Notes under the pieces: generated by a model | The model's database searches: none | What the model saw: the letters and a program-made list of their open reading frames with translations, nothing else | What the model was told of the DNA's origin: nothing | Source of the DNA: CAJCJE01 sp036494465 | Lineage (GTDB): Bacteria; Actinomycetota; Actinomycetes; Mycobacteriales; Pseudonocardiaceae | DNA: 64,000 nt | Direction: 5' to 3' | Assembly: GCA_036494465.1 (NCBI GenBank) | Contig: DASXOJ010000271.1 | Span: forward strand, 1 to 64,000 | Made by a program: the position numbers and the translations under genes | Shown: positions 41,569 through 49,192 of the stretch, piece by piece | Position numbering within the stretch: position 1 is the first letter of the stretch | How the letters are laid out: every line of letters begins with the position of its first letter

Positions 41569-42642
41569 TCAGCGCCTCGCCTTCATCGCTCGCCGGTAGA
41601 TGACGGTGTTCACGCCGACCGCGAGGAACAGGATGATGCCCAGGAAGGTGAAGTCCCAGGACGAGTCCCAACCCGAGTAGATGACGCCCTGGAAGGCCAT
41701 GCCGATGATGCACGCGCCGAGCGCGGCGCCGACCACCGAACCGTAGCCACCGGTCAGCAGACAGCCACCGACCACGGCCGCGATGATGTAGTAGAACTCG
41801 TAGCCGACGCCCTGCTCCGACACCGCGTTCGAGCTCTGCGTGAACGAGATGATGCCGACCAGCGACGCCGCCATCGACGTCGCCATGAACAGCGAGATCT
41901 TGGTCCGGGTCACCGGCACGCCGACGTTGCGCGCGGCATCCAGATCGCCGCCGACCGCGAACACCCAGTTGCCGAAGGTGGTCCGGCCGAGCACCCACAC
42001 GGCGATGATGGTGACCGCGATGAACCACAGGATCGCGGTCTGGAAACCGCTGGGCAGGCTGGGGCTCTTGAAGAACGAGCTGCCGAAGATCGCTTTGGCG
42101 CTTTCCATGCCGGAGTGCGTGCCGGTGCCGACGCCGATCTCGGTACTGCCGTGGTTGACCAGCAGCACGCCACCGATGCTCAACCCGCGCAACGCGAAAT
42201 ACGTGGCCAGCGTGACGATGAAGCTGGGCAGTTTCGATCGGGTCACCACGTACCCGTTGATGAACCCGATCAGCGCGCCGAACAGGACCGTGACCACGAT
42301 CGCCGCCCACGCGTTCCAGCCCAGCTGACCGACCAGCAACGCGGTGATGATGGCAGTAAAACCGGTCATGCCGCCGGTGGAGAGGTCGAACTCGCCGCCG
42401 ATCATCAGCATGCCGACCGGCACCGCCATGATGCCGAAGAACGCGGCCTGCTGGGTCCACGCGGCCACACCGGTCGAACTGAGCCAGAGGTGCTTGCTGG
42501 TCGAGTCGGTGATCGCGAACAGCACGAACACCACGATCGCGCCGACCAGTGAACCGAGCGCGGGCCTGCGCAACGTTCTGGTCAGCCAACCGGTGCTGCT
42601 CAGCCGCTCATCCTTCAGCGGTGGGGCGGACAACGTACTCAT
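41569..42642 (-). CDS. Sugar/inositol ABC transporter permease (RbsC-like)
   Basis: 357 residues, ATG at 42642. A multi-span RbsC-type inner-membrane permease with about 8-10 hydrophobic helices. IMAVPVGMLMIGGEFDLSTGGM is the characteristic periplasmic-binding-protein-dependent permease motif, with GGEFDLS near helix 3. FGNWVFAVGGDLDAARNVGV is the conserved cytoplasmic EAA-like loop that contacts the ATPase, and TGGYGSVVGAALGACIIG closes the fold. It follows the binding-protein gene after a 66-base gap that holds a hairpin, and it precedes the ATPase by two bases. Confidence 0.94.
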   Translation of the reverse strand: MSTLSAPPLKDERLSSTGWLTRTLRRPALGSLVGAIVVFVLFAITDSTSKHLWLSSTGVAAWTQQAAFFGIMAVPVGMLMIGGEFDLSTGGMTGFTAIITALLVGQLGWNAWAAIVVTVLFGALIGFINGYVVTRSKLPSFIVTLATYFALRGLSIGGVLLVNHGSTEIGVGTGTHSGMESAKAIFGSSFFKSPSLPSGFQTAILWFIAVTIIAVWVLGRTTFGNWVFAVGGDLDAARNVGVPVTRTKISLFMATSMAASLVGIISFTQSSNAVSEQGVGYEFYYIIAAVVGGCLLTGGYGSVVGAALGACIIGMAFQGVIYSGWDSSWDFTFLGIILFLAVGVNTVIYRRAMKARR

Positions 42643-42672
42643 GGATGATCTCCTCGCCTCTTTGCGGGGAAA

Positions 42673-42700
42673 GGGCCCGGCCGCCGGGACGGCCGGGCCC
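42673..42700 (-). other. Intercistronic hairpin after the binding-protein gene
   Basis: GGGCCCGGCC (42673-42682) pairs perfectly with GGCCGGGCCC (42691-42700) across 8 bases. It lies in the only sizeable gap of the inositol operon, between the binding protein (stop at 42709) and the permease (start 42642). No T-tract follows. Such hairpins commonly protect the 3' end of the abundant binding-protein mRNA and lower permease expression. Confidence 0.7.
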
Positions 42701-42708
42701 GGTGAACG

Positions 42709-43764
42709 TCAGTCGTCGCCCGCGCCGATCGCGGCAGCCACGGTCTTGATGTTGGTCTGGTCGACCAGGAGCGGTCCACTGGGGACGGTCGAGCCGCCAC
42801 CGGCCGAGTTGCCCTCGTGCTTCTTGTACAGGTACAGGAAGGTGATCGGCAGGTAGCCCTGGAGGTACTGCTGCTGATCGACCGCGAAGTCCATGGTCGG
42901 CGGGTTGGCCTCAAGGTCGTTCTGCACGTCCGAGTCGAGGTCGAAGGTGGCGATCTTCACGTTGCCCGGTTTCGCCGCCACCAGCGCCTGGCCGATCGCG
43001 TTGTTCAACGTCATCACCGCGTTGACCCCGGTGTGCGCCTGGAGGTACGAGCTGACCTGGCCGATCGCCTGCTGCGGGTTGGACGCCGCGTTCGGCGTCG
43101 ACAGGATCAGTTCGGTGCACGCCGGACCGGTCGCGGGCGCGTTGCCGGTCGAGCACTTGCCGCCCGGAATGCCAAGGCCCTGCGCGAGACCGTTGCAGCG
43201 GTCGAGCAGGTTCTGACCGGACTGGTGGATGACGCACAGCACGTTGCTGGCCTTCTCGGACGCGAAGCGCTGACCCGCCTTCTGGCCCGCCAGGCTCTCC
43301 GGCTGACCGACGCAGGTGATCGCCTTCGACGCCGCGATGTCCTGATCGTCACAGCCCGCGTTCAACAACACGACCGGAATACCGGCGGCGGCAGCGGAAG
43401 CGAGCGTCGAGTTCATCACCGACGGGTCGTGATCGGAGACCGCGATGCCGTCGACCTTCTGGTTGACCGCGTCCTGGATCTGCGCGTTCTCCGCGTTGTC
43501 ATCCGGTTCGGCCTGTCCCTGCTGCTGCGAACCGTAGGTCTCGGACAGCTTGCAGCCGTAGTCCTTGGCAGCGTCCTTGGCGCCCTTGTAGACGACGCTC
43601 CAGAAGTTGCCGTTGTCGCCGTGCGTGATCACCGCGAAGGTGTAGGCACACGCCGCGCCTCCGCCACCCCCCGAATCCGAATTCGAACTGCTGCCTGAGC
43701 ACGCCGCCACGAGCAGCAGCGGAGCCATCAACAGCCCCGCAATGAGTCGTTTTCTCGGTCCCAT
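42709..43764 (-). CDS. Sugar/inositol ABC transporter substrate-binding lipoprotein
   Basis: 351 residues, ATG at 43764 with GGAGGACGAG upstream. A lipoprotein signal peptide ends in a lipobox LVAAC (Cys at residue 22), followed by a Ser/Gly/Asn linker. The mature part is a type I (ribose/LacI-like) binding protein: CAYTFAVITHGDNGNFWSVV, QDAVNQKVDGIAVSDHDPSV, AGIPVVLLNAG, GVNAVMTLNNAIGQALVAA and GNVKIATFDLDSDV. It sits outside the membrane and feeds the permease. Inositol is inferred as substrate from the flanking iol genes. Confidence 0.95.
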   Translation of the reverse strand: MGPRKRLIAGLLMAPLLLVAACSGSSSNSDSGGGGGAACAYTFAVITHGDNGNFWSVVYKGAKDAAKDYGCKLSETYGSQQQGQAEPDDNAENAQIQDAVNQKVDGIAVSDHDPSVMNSTLASAAAAGIPVVLLNAGCDDQDIAASKAITCVGQPESLAGQKAGQRFASEKASNVLCVIHQSGQNLLDRCNGLAQGLGIPGGKCSTGNAPATGPACTELILSTPNAASNPQQAIGQVSSYLQAHTGVNAVMTLNNAIGQALVAAKPGNVKIATFDLDSDVQNDLEANPPTMDFAVDQQQYLQGYLPITFLYLYKKHEGNSAGGGSTVPSGPLLVDQTNIKTVAAAIGAGDD

Positions 43765-43791
43765 CTCGTCCTCCGGTTCGGGCCAAGCTGT

Positions 43792-44661
43792 TCAGAACAG
43801 GCTGACGGCGGTATCGACCGCGCCGGCCACATCGTCGTCGGGCGGGTAGAGCAGCGCCCTGCCGACAACCAGACCCTGCACGGTGGGGAGCGCCAGCGCA
43901 CTGCGCCACGCCTCGAACGCCGCATCGGGGTCGCCGCTGACTTCGCCACCGAGGATCACCGCCGGGAGGGTAGTCGCGGCCATCACCTGCGCCATGTCCG
44001 GTACCACCGGAACCTTGAGCCAGGTGTATGCCGAAGTGTTGCCGACCCCCGCGGCCACGGTCACCGCGCGCGTCATCGCCGCCGCGGTCAGTTCGTTGGT
44101 CACCTTGCCGCCGCCACGCCGCGACCAGAACGGCTCGATCATCGCGTGCAGGCCCGCGTCCGCGAGCGAGCTCACCGCGCGGCCACACGATTCCACAGTG
44201 GACACCGTGGCGGGATCGCACGGATCGATGCGCAGCAGCATCTTGCCGCCCTGCGCTCCCATGGCTTTCAGCGCGGACGCGTCGTAGGCGGTGAACCGGT
44301 CGTCCAGTTCGAACACCGAACCGGCGATGCCGCCCCGGTTCATCGAACCGAACACCACCAGGCCGTCCAGTGCACCGAGCAGCAGCAGGTCCTCGATGAT
44401 GTCCGGAGTGCCGAGCACCCCGTTCACACCCGGACGGGACAGCGCAAGGCACAACCGCTCCAGCAGGTCCGCGCGATCCGCCATCGCGAACGGCCGATCG
44501 CCGACGCTCAACGCCCCGCGCGCCGGATGGTCGGCCGCGATCATCATCAACCGGCCGTGCTCGCCAAGCAGCGACGTGGGCCGCACTCGTTGCACGGCCG
44601 CCTCGGCGATCGCCCCGGGGTTGGTCGCCCGGGTTCGGATGAGCCGATCGAGATCTTTCAT
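43792..44661 (-). CDS. Cgl0159-type (beta/alpha)8 aldolase-like protein, inositol catabolism
   Basis: 289 residues, ATG at 44661 overlapping the iolC stop (ATGA). A class I aldolase-like barrel: RLMMIAADHPARGALSVGD, GVNGVLGTPDIIEDLLLLG, GGKMLLRIDPCDPATV, AGLHAMIEPFW, YTWLKVPVVPDMAQVM with a candidate Schiff-base Lys, and LPAVILGGEVSGDPDAAFEAW. This family accompanies iolC in actinobacterial inositol clusters. It probably splits 2-deoxy-5-keto-gluconate 6-phosphate into malonate semialdehyde and dihydroxyacetone phosphate, in place of IolJ. The reaction is inferred from context and fold. Confidence 0.88.
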   Translation of the reverse strand: MKDLDRLIRTRATNPGAIAEAAVQRVRPTSLLGEHGRLMMIAADHPARGALSVGDRPFAMADRADLLERLCLALSRPGVNGVLGTPDIIEDLLLLGALDGLVVFGSMNRGGIAGSVFELDDRFTAYDASALKAMGAQGGKMLLRIDPCDPATVSTVESCGRAVSSLADAGLHAMIEPFWSRRGGGKVTNELTAAAMTRAVTVAAGVGNTSAYTWLKVPVVPDMAQVMAATTLPAVILGGEVSGDPDAAFEAWRSALALPTVQGLVVGRALLYPPDDDVAGAVDTAVSLF

Positions 44662-45608
44662 TGGCCGGTCACCGCGAGCAGTTCCAGCACTTCGGCCGTG
44701 TCCGGCATGGCATCGGCGCAGGCCAGCCGGGACGCCACGATCGCGCCCGCCGCGTTGCAGAACCTGGCCATCCGCTCCAGGTTCCACCGCGCCAACAGCC
44801 CGTGGCACAACGCGCCACCGAACGCGTCGCCAGCGCCCAGCCCGTTGACCACGTCGACCGGCACCGGCGGCACCTCCACCCGTTCGCCGTTCGACCGGCT
44901 CGCCAGCACGCCCCTCGGGCCCTGCTTCACGATCGCCAGTTGCACGCCCTGCGCGTGCAATGCGTCCGCTGCCGCGTGCGGATCGGTCTCGCCGATCGCG
45001 GTCGCGCACTCCTCGATGTTGCCGACCGCGACGCTGACCAGCGGCAACGCCTCGCGCATCCAGCGACCGGCCTCTTCAGGCGATGACCAGAACATCGGCC
45101 GGTAGTCCAGATCGAGCACGGTGCTGCCGGCCTTCCCGCGCTCGCGCAACGCCGCCAGCGTCGCGCCGCGGCTCGGTTCCTGGCACAAGCCGGTTCCGGT
45201 CACCCAGAACACGCCCGCGTCCTTGATCGCGGCCAGGTCCAGCTCGTCGGTGTTGATCTCCAGGTCGGGCGCTTTCGGCTGGCGGTAGAAGTAGATGGGG
45301 AAGTTGTCCGGCGGGAAGATCTCGCAGAACGTCACCGGCGTCGGCAGGCTCGGTACCGAGGTCACGTAGCGGTCGTCCACGTCGAAACCGCGCAACGCGT
45401 CGTGCAGGAACTCGCCGAACGGATCCTGTCCGGTCCGCGTGATGACCGCGCTGCGCCTGCCGTGCCGCGCCGCCGCGACCGCCACGTTCGTCGCGCTGCC
45501 GCCGAGGTACTTGCCGAACGTGGTCACCTCGCGCAGCGAGACGCCGATCTGCAACGGATAGACGTCGACGCCAATCCGGCCCATCGTGAGTACGTCGAAC
45601 GTGGTCAC
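44658..45608 (-). CDS. iolC: 5-dehydro-2-deoxygluconokinase (IolC)
   Basis: 316 residues, GTG at 45608, overlapping the iolE stop. A PfkB-family kinase that phosphorylates 2-deoxy-5-keto-gluconate with ATP. Family motifs: N-terminal DVLTMGRIGVDVYPLQIG (IolC-type), GGSATNVAVAAARHG, the lid/substrate stretch CEIFPPDNFPIYFYR, and the C-terminal PfkB signature VVNGLGAGDAFGGAL with the catalytic Asp and anion hole. LDLDYRPMFW and VAVGNIEECATAIG are also typical. It is coupled to iolE and to the aldolase gene by 4-base overlaps. Confidence 0.96.
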   Translation of the reverse strand: MTTFDVLTMGRIGVDVYPLQIGVSLREVTTFGKYLGGSATNVAVAAARHGRRSAVITRTGQDPFGEFLHDALRGFDVDDRYVTSVPSLPTPVTFCEIFPPDNFPIYFYRQPKAPDLEINTDELDLAAIKDAGVFWVTGTGLCQEPSRGATLAALRERGKAGSTVLDLDYRPMFWSSPEEAGRWMREALPLVSVAVGNIEECATAIGETDPHAAADALHAQGVQLAIVKQGPRGVLASRSNGERVEVPPVPVDVVNGLGAGDAFGGALCHGLLARWNLERMARFCNAAGAIVASRLACADAMPDTAEVLELLAVTGQ

Positions 45609-46480
45609 GCGGCCAACCCTGCCACGAAGTCGAGACTCGCCCGGACATCCTCGATCGGGCCGCCGTTCTCGGCTGGTTCCGCGCCGAGCACCGTGTCCTG
45701 CTCCATCACGTACCAGCCGCCGTAGCCCGCGCCTTCCAGCGACGACACGATCCCGGCGATGTCCACGTCGCCCGCGCCGAGCGGACGGTAGATCCCGGCC
45801 TTGACGGCAGCCGTGTACGACATCTGTCCGGATTGGACACTGCGGGCCAGGTCGGCGTTGACGTCCTTGAGGTGTGTGTGCGCGATCCGCTCCGGCACCT
45901 GGCGGGCCAGCGCGGCCGGATCGGTGCCGCCGATCAGCAGGTGACCGGTGTCCAGGCAGAGCGGAATCCGCGACGACTCCAGCACTCGCGCGACCTCCGG
46001 CTCCTTCTCGATGATCGTGCCGACGTGCGGGTGCAGCGTGGCGGTGATGCCGTGTTCGCGGGCGGCGTCCGCGATCAGGTCGAGGTTCGCCAGCAGCGTC
46101 TTCCACTGGGCTTCGTCCAGTTCGATGCGGTCGTCATAGCCGGTCAAACCCGTGTCCGCGGCCAGTACCAGCGTGTTCGCGCCGGCGGTCACGAAGCTCG
46201 CGAGGATCGCGTCCATGCCCAGCAGGACGTCCCGCGCCGGGTCGTGCAGCACCATCGGCACGAAACCGCCGACCGCGCGCAGGCCGTACCCGGCCAGCAG
46301 ATCGACCTTCTCCTGCGGTGCGTCCGGCAGGAACCCGTCCGGGCCGAACTCGGTCGCCACCAGCCCGGCCTCGCGCATCTCGCCGAGGACGCGATCCGGC
46401 GTCATCTGGTACCCCCAGCCGGGAACCTCGCATACCCCCCACGAAATCGGTGCACCGGCAAGACGACCATCGAACGACAT
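45605..46480 (-). CDS. iolE: Inosose dehydratase-type TIM barrel (IolE)
   Basis: 291 residues, ATG at 46480 with AGGAGG about 10 bases upstream; first gene of the operon. It dehydrates 2-keto-myo-inositol to trihydroxycyclohexane-dione. PISWGVCEVPGWGYQM near the N-terminus is diagnostic for IolE. The xylose-isomerase-like barrel follows with metal-site regions TATLHPHVGTIIE, LCLDTGHLLIGGTDP, IAHTHLKDVNADLA and YVMEQDT. A role as IolI isomerase is less likely given the N-terminal motif. Confidence 0.93.
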   Translation of the reverse strand: MSFDGRLAGAPISWGVCEVPGWGYQMTPDRVLGEMREAGLVATEFGPDGFLPDAPQEKVDLLAGYGLRAVGGFVPMVLHDPARDVLLGMDAILASFVTAGANTLVLAADTGLTGYDDRIELDEAQWKTLLANLDLIADAAREHGITATLHPHVGTIIEKEPEVARVLESSRIPLCLDTGHLLIGGTDPAALARQVPERIAHTHLKDVNADLARSVQSGQMSYTAAVKAGIYRPLGAGDVDIAGIVSSLEGAGYGGWYVMEQDTVLGAEPAENGGPIEDVRASLDFVAGLAA

Positions 46481-46520
46481 CGCGACAGAACCTCCTGTGA
46501 CCTGGGTAACGCCCGCGTCA

Positions 46521-46549
46521 GTTATACGAACCGGTGAATCCGATGTCAA
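46521..46549 (-). promoter_or_regulatory. Near-consensus promoter of the iolE operon
   Basis: On the minus strand, TTGACA (46549-46544) and TATAAC (46526-46521) are separated by exactly 17 bases, a near-perfect vegetative promoter and the best in the window. The start codon of iolE is 41 bases beyond the -10. A strong promoter like this is expected to be held off by a repressor, which suits the divergent GntR gene. Confidence 0.85.
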
Positions 46550-46559
46550 CAGTTTGTCC

Positions 46560-46572
46560 TGACATACTGTCA
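46560..46572. promoter_or_regulatory. Candidate GntR operator TGACA-N3-TGTCA
   Basis: TGACATACTGTCA at 46560-46572 has perfect 5-bp arms around three bases. It stands just upstream of the iolE -35 element and 45 bases before the GntR start. Another TGTCA half-site overlaps the -35 itself (46544-46548). The position between the divergent genes fits control of the iol operon and autoregulation. Binding is inferred. Confidence 0.5.
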
Positions 46573-46616
46573 TTCGCTTGTTCTGTTGACCTTGACGCTG
46601 CGGTACGGTGCGCACC

Positions 46617-47360
46617 ATGACGTTTTCGCCCACGTCGATCCCGATCGACCGGAACAGCCCCGTTCCGCTCTACTACCAGGTGGCGCAGGTTCTGGAAAAA
46701 GCGATCGAATCGGGCGAGCTCGCCGCCGGCGTGCGCCTGGACAACGAGATCGCGCTCGCCGAAGGACTCGGCCTGTCCCGGCCGACCATGCGCCGAGCGA
46801 TCCAGTACCTCGTCGACAAGGGACTGCTGGTGCGCAAACGCGGCGTCGGCACCCAGGTCGTGCACCGCGCGGTCCGGCGCGGCATCCAGCTCACCAGCCT
46901 CTACGAGGACCTCGCCAGCGAGGGCCGCGAACCAAGAACCGAGATCCTGCAACTGGAAACCGAGCGCGCCACCGACACCGTCGCCCGCCAGCTCGGCATC
47001 GCAGAAGGCGAACCGGTCATCCGCCTCGAACGCCTCCGCTACGCCGACGGCGAACCCCTCGCGCTGCTGCGCAACTACCTGCCCACCGGTCTGGTCACCG
47101 TGACCACCGAACTCCTCCAGGAAGCCGGGCTCTACCAGTTGATGCGCGCGGCGGGCATCCGGCTGCACCTGGCATCGCAGGTGATCGGCGCGCGTAGCGC
47201 CACCGCGGGCGAAGCCAGGATGCTCCAGGAGTCGCGCGGCGCGTCGCTGCTCACCATGTCGCGCACCGCCTACGACGAAACCGGTCGCGCCGTCGAATAC
47301 GGCGACCACATCTACCGCGCCTCGGTCTACTCCTTCGAATTCGTGCTCGGCACCAACTGA
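46617..47360 (+). CDS. GntR-family (HutC/UTRA) regulator of inositol genes
   Basis: 247 residues from ATG at 46617; a GTG at 46608 would add three. The N-terminal winged helix carries VPLYYQVAQVLEKAIESGEL, RLDNEIALAEGLGLSRPTMRRAIQYL and GLLVRKRGVGTQVV. The UTRA ligand domain follows: LYEDLASEGREPRTEIL, GEPVIRLERLRYADGEPLALLRNYLP, LLTMSRTAYDETGRAVEYGDHIYRA and FEFVL. HutC-type repressors release DNA when a sugar-like effector binds UTRA. It is divergent from the iolE operon and 20 bases upstream of iolG, so it is the likely inositol-responsive repressor. Confidence 0.92.
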   Translation: MTFSPTSIPIDRNSPVPLYYQVAQVLEKAIESGELAAGVRLDNEIALAEGLGLSRPTMRRAIQYLVDKGLLVRKRGVGTQVVHRAVRRGIQLTSLYEDLASEGREPRTEILQLETERATDTVARQLGIAEGEPVIRLERLRYADGEPLALLRNYLPTGLVTVTTELLQEAGLYQLMRAAGIRLHLASQVIGARSATAGEARMLQESRGASLLTMSRTAYDETGRAVEYGDHIYRASVYSFEFVLGTN

Positions 47361-47380
47361 CCTCACCGGAAGGAAGCGCA

Positions 47381-48376
47381 ATGCGGATTGGACTGGCCGG
47401 CACCGGACGGATCGGGGCCTTCCATGCCGACACCCTGAACCGGCTGGACGCCGTCGACTCCGTGGTGATCGCGGACATCGACACGGCCCGCGCCGAAGCG
47501 ACAGCGGGCAAGCTCGGCGTCGAATTCGTGCCCGGCATCGACGCCCTGTTCACGTCCGGCCTCGACGGCGTCGTCATCGCCGCCGCCACCGGGGCGCACC
47601 AGGAACTCATCGGACGCGGTGTGGCGTCAGGACTTCCGGTGTTCTGCGAAAAGCCGGTCGCGCCCGACATCCCGGGCACCGTCGCCGTCCTCGACACGAT
47701 CGGCGAGTCGTCGGTCCAGATCGGCTTCCAGCGCCGCTTCGACGCCGGTTACGCTTCGGCGCGCTCGGATCTGGCGTCCGGCAAACTCGGCTGGCTGCAC
47801 ACCATCCGCGCCAACACCTTCGACCCCGCGCCGCCGCCGGCCGAGTACATCAAGACCTCCGGCGGGTTCTTCCGCGACTGCAGCGTGCACGACTTCGACA
47901 TCCTGCGCTGGGTCACCGGCCGCGAGGTCGCCGAGGTGTACGCGATCGGCAGCAACCGGGGCGCCGAGTTCTTCCGCGAAGCCGACGACGTCGACACGAT
48001 GGGCGCGGTGCTCACCCTCGACGACGACAGCATCGCGCTGGTGTCCGGAACCCGGTACAACGCGGCAGGCTACGACGTGCGGATGGAACTGCTCGGGTCG
48101 GCCGACAGCGTCTCGGTCGGGTTGGACCAGCAGTTGCCGCTGCGCTCCGCCGAAGCCGGGATCGGCTGGCCGACCGGTCCCGCGCACCCGACCTTCATCG
48201 AACGCTTCCGGGCCGCCTACGAAACCGAACTGCGCGCGTTCACCCAGCTCGTAGCGGGAGAGATCGCCAGCCCGTGCACGGTCCGCGACGCGCTCGAAGC
48301 CTTCTACGTAGCGGAGGCCTGCGAACTGTCCCGCCGCGAACACCGCCCGGTCCGCGTCGCCGAGGTACGCCGCTAA
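47381..48376 (+). CDS. iolG: Inositol 2-dehydrogenase (IolG), Gfo/Idh/MocA family
   Basis: 331 residues, ATG at 47381 with GGAAGGA upstream. It oxidises myo-inositol to 2-keto-myo-inositol with NAD+. N-terminal Rossmann loop GLAGTGRIGAFHADTL, acidic VVIADIDTA for NAD, the EKPVAPD catalytic Lys (VFCEKPVA), and the C-terminal domain with IGFQRRFDAGY, SGGFFRDCSVHDFDILRW (catalytic Asp/His) and PCTVRDALEAFYVAEAC. This makes the substrate of IolE, whose gene diverges 900 bases away. Its stop overlaps the IclR gene's stop by four bases. Confidence 0.94.
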   Translation: MRIGLAGTGRIGAFHADTLNRLDAVDSVVIADIDTARAEATAGKLGVEFVPGIDALFTSGLDGVVIAAATGAHQELIGRGVASGLPVFCEKPVAPDIPGTVAVLDTIGESSVQIGFQRRFDAGYASARSDLASGKLGWLHTIRANTFDPAPPPAEYIKTSGGFFRDCSVHDFDILRWVTGREVAEVYAIGSNRGAEFFREADDVDTMGAVLTLDDDSIALVSGTRYNAAGYDVRMELLGSADSVSVGLDQQLPLRSAEAGIGWPTGPAHPTFIERFRAAYETELRAFTQLVAGEIASPCTVRDALEAFYVAEACELSRREHRPVRVAEVRR

Positions 48377-49155
48377 CCCGCCAGTTCGCCCGCCAGTTTC
48401 GCGGCGGCGTCCCGCAACAGCGGCACGACCGTGTCCAACGAGATCAGCGACATCCGCGTCTGCGGGCCACTGATCGAGATCGCGGCGGACGATTTCGGCA
48501 CCGCGACCGCGATGCAGTGCACGCCGAGTTCCTGCTCGCCGTCGTCGACCGCGTAACCCTGGTCCCGGACCGTGGTCAGTTCGGCGCGGAACGTGGCCAG
48601 GTCGGTGATGGTGCGCTCGGTCTTCGCGGGCATGCCGGCCCTGGACAGCAACTGGTCCACCTGCTCGACCGGCCACTCCGCGAGCATCGCCTTGCCGACC
48701 GCGGTGCAGTGCACGTCGACCTGGCGGCCGACCTCGGTGAACATCCGCATCGCGTGCGGCGAGGGCACCTGCGAAACGTAGACGACCTTGGCACCGTCCA
48801 AAATGGCCATATTGGACGTCTCGCCGACCGCCTCGGTGATCGAGGCGAGATAGGGTCGGGCCCACGCGCCCAGCGACCGTCCTGCGGTCTCGCCGAGCCG
48901 GATCAGTTTCGGGCCGAGGCTGTAGCGGCGCGACGGCTGCTGCCGCACGTAGCCGCCCGTGAGCAAGGTGCGCATGATCCGGTGGATCGTCGGCAGCGGC
49001 AAGCCCGATGACTCCGCGAGCTGCGACAACGCCACTTCGCCCCCGGCGTCCGCGAGCAGCTCCAGCAGTTCGAAGGTGCGCTCGACGGACTGCACGCCAC
49101 CGCCGGAGCGCCCCGCTGGGGTTGCCGGTGGCTGATTTTGGAAGTTAACCTCCAC
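48373..49155 (-). CDS. IclR-family regulator, probable allantoin/glyoxylate repressor
   Basis: 260 residues from GTG at 49155 (weak ribosome-binding site; a GTG just before QSVERTF is an alternative). The N-terminal HTH is VQSVERTFELLELLADAG, LSQLAESSGLPLPTIHRIMRTLL. The C-terminal effector domain has MAILDGAKVVYVSQVPSPH, VHCTAVGKAMLAEWP, GYAVDDGEQELGVHCIAVAV and ISGPQTRM. This is the architecture of AllR and GclR, which bind glyoxylate or allantoin. The operator-like GGAA-N6-CTCC overlaps its own start. It is divergent from malate synthase, and similar palindromes lie at the urate/gcl promoters, so it probably represses all three. Confidence 0.92.
   Translation of the reverse strand: MEVNFQNQPPATPAGRSGGGVQSVERTFELLELLADAGGEVALSQLAESSGLPLPTIHRIMRTLLTGGYVRQQPSRRYSLGPKLIRLGETAGRSLGAWARPYLASITEAVGETSNMAILDGAKVVYVSQVPSPHAMRMFTEVGRQVDVHCTAVGKAMLAEWPVEQVDQLLSRAGMPAKTERTITDLATFRAELTTVRDQGYAVDDGEQELGVHCIAVAVPKSSAAISISGPQTRMSLISLDTVVPLLRDAAAKLAGELAG
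49140..49153. promoter_or_regulatory. Candidate IclR operator, GGAA-N6-CTCC
   Basis: GGAAGTTAACCTCC at 49140-49153 overlaps the IclR start codon and lies 40 bases before malate synthase. GTTAAC in the centre is itself palindromic. It matches the two palindromes at 56075-56092 and 56185-56198 in arm sequence and 6-base spacing. The flank CCACGATA after the right arm is also shared with the site at 56185. Confidence 0.6.
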
Positions 49156-49192
49156 GATAAGGAAAAGTACCGGATAACGGGGTGGATGCCAC

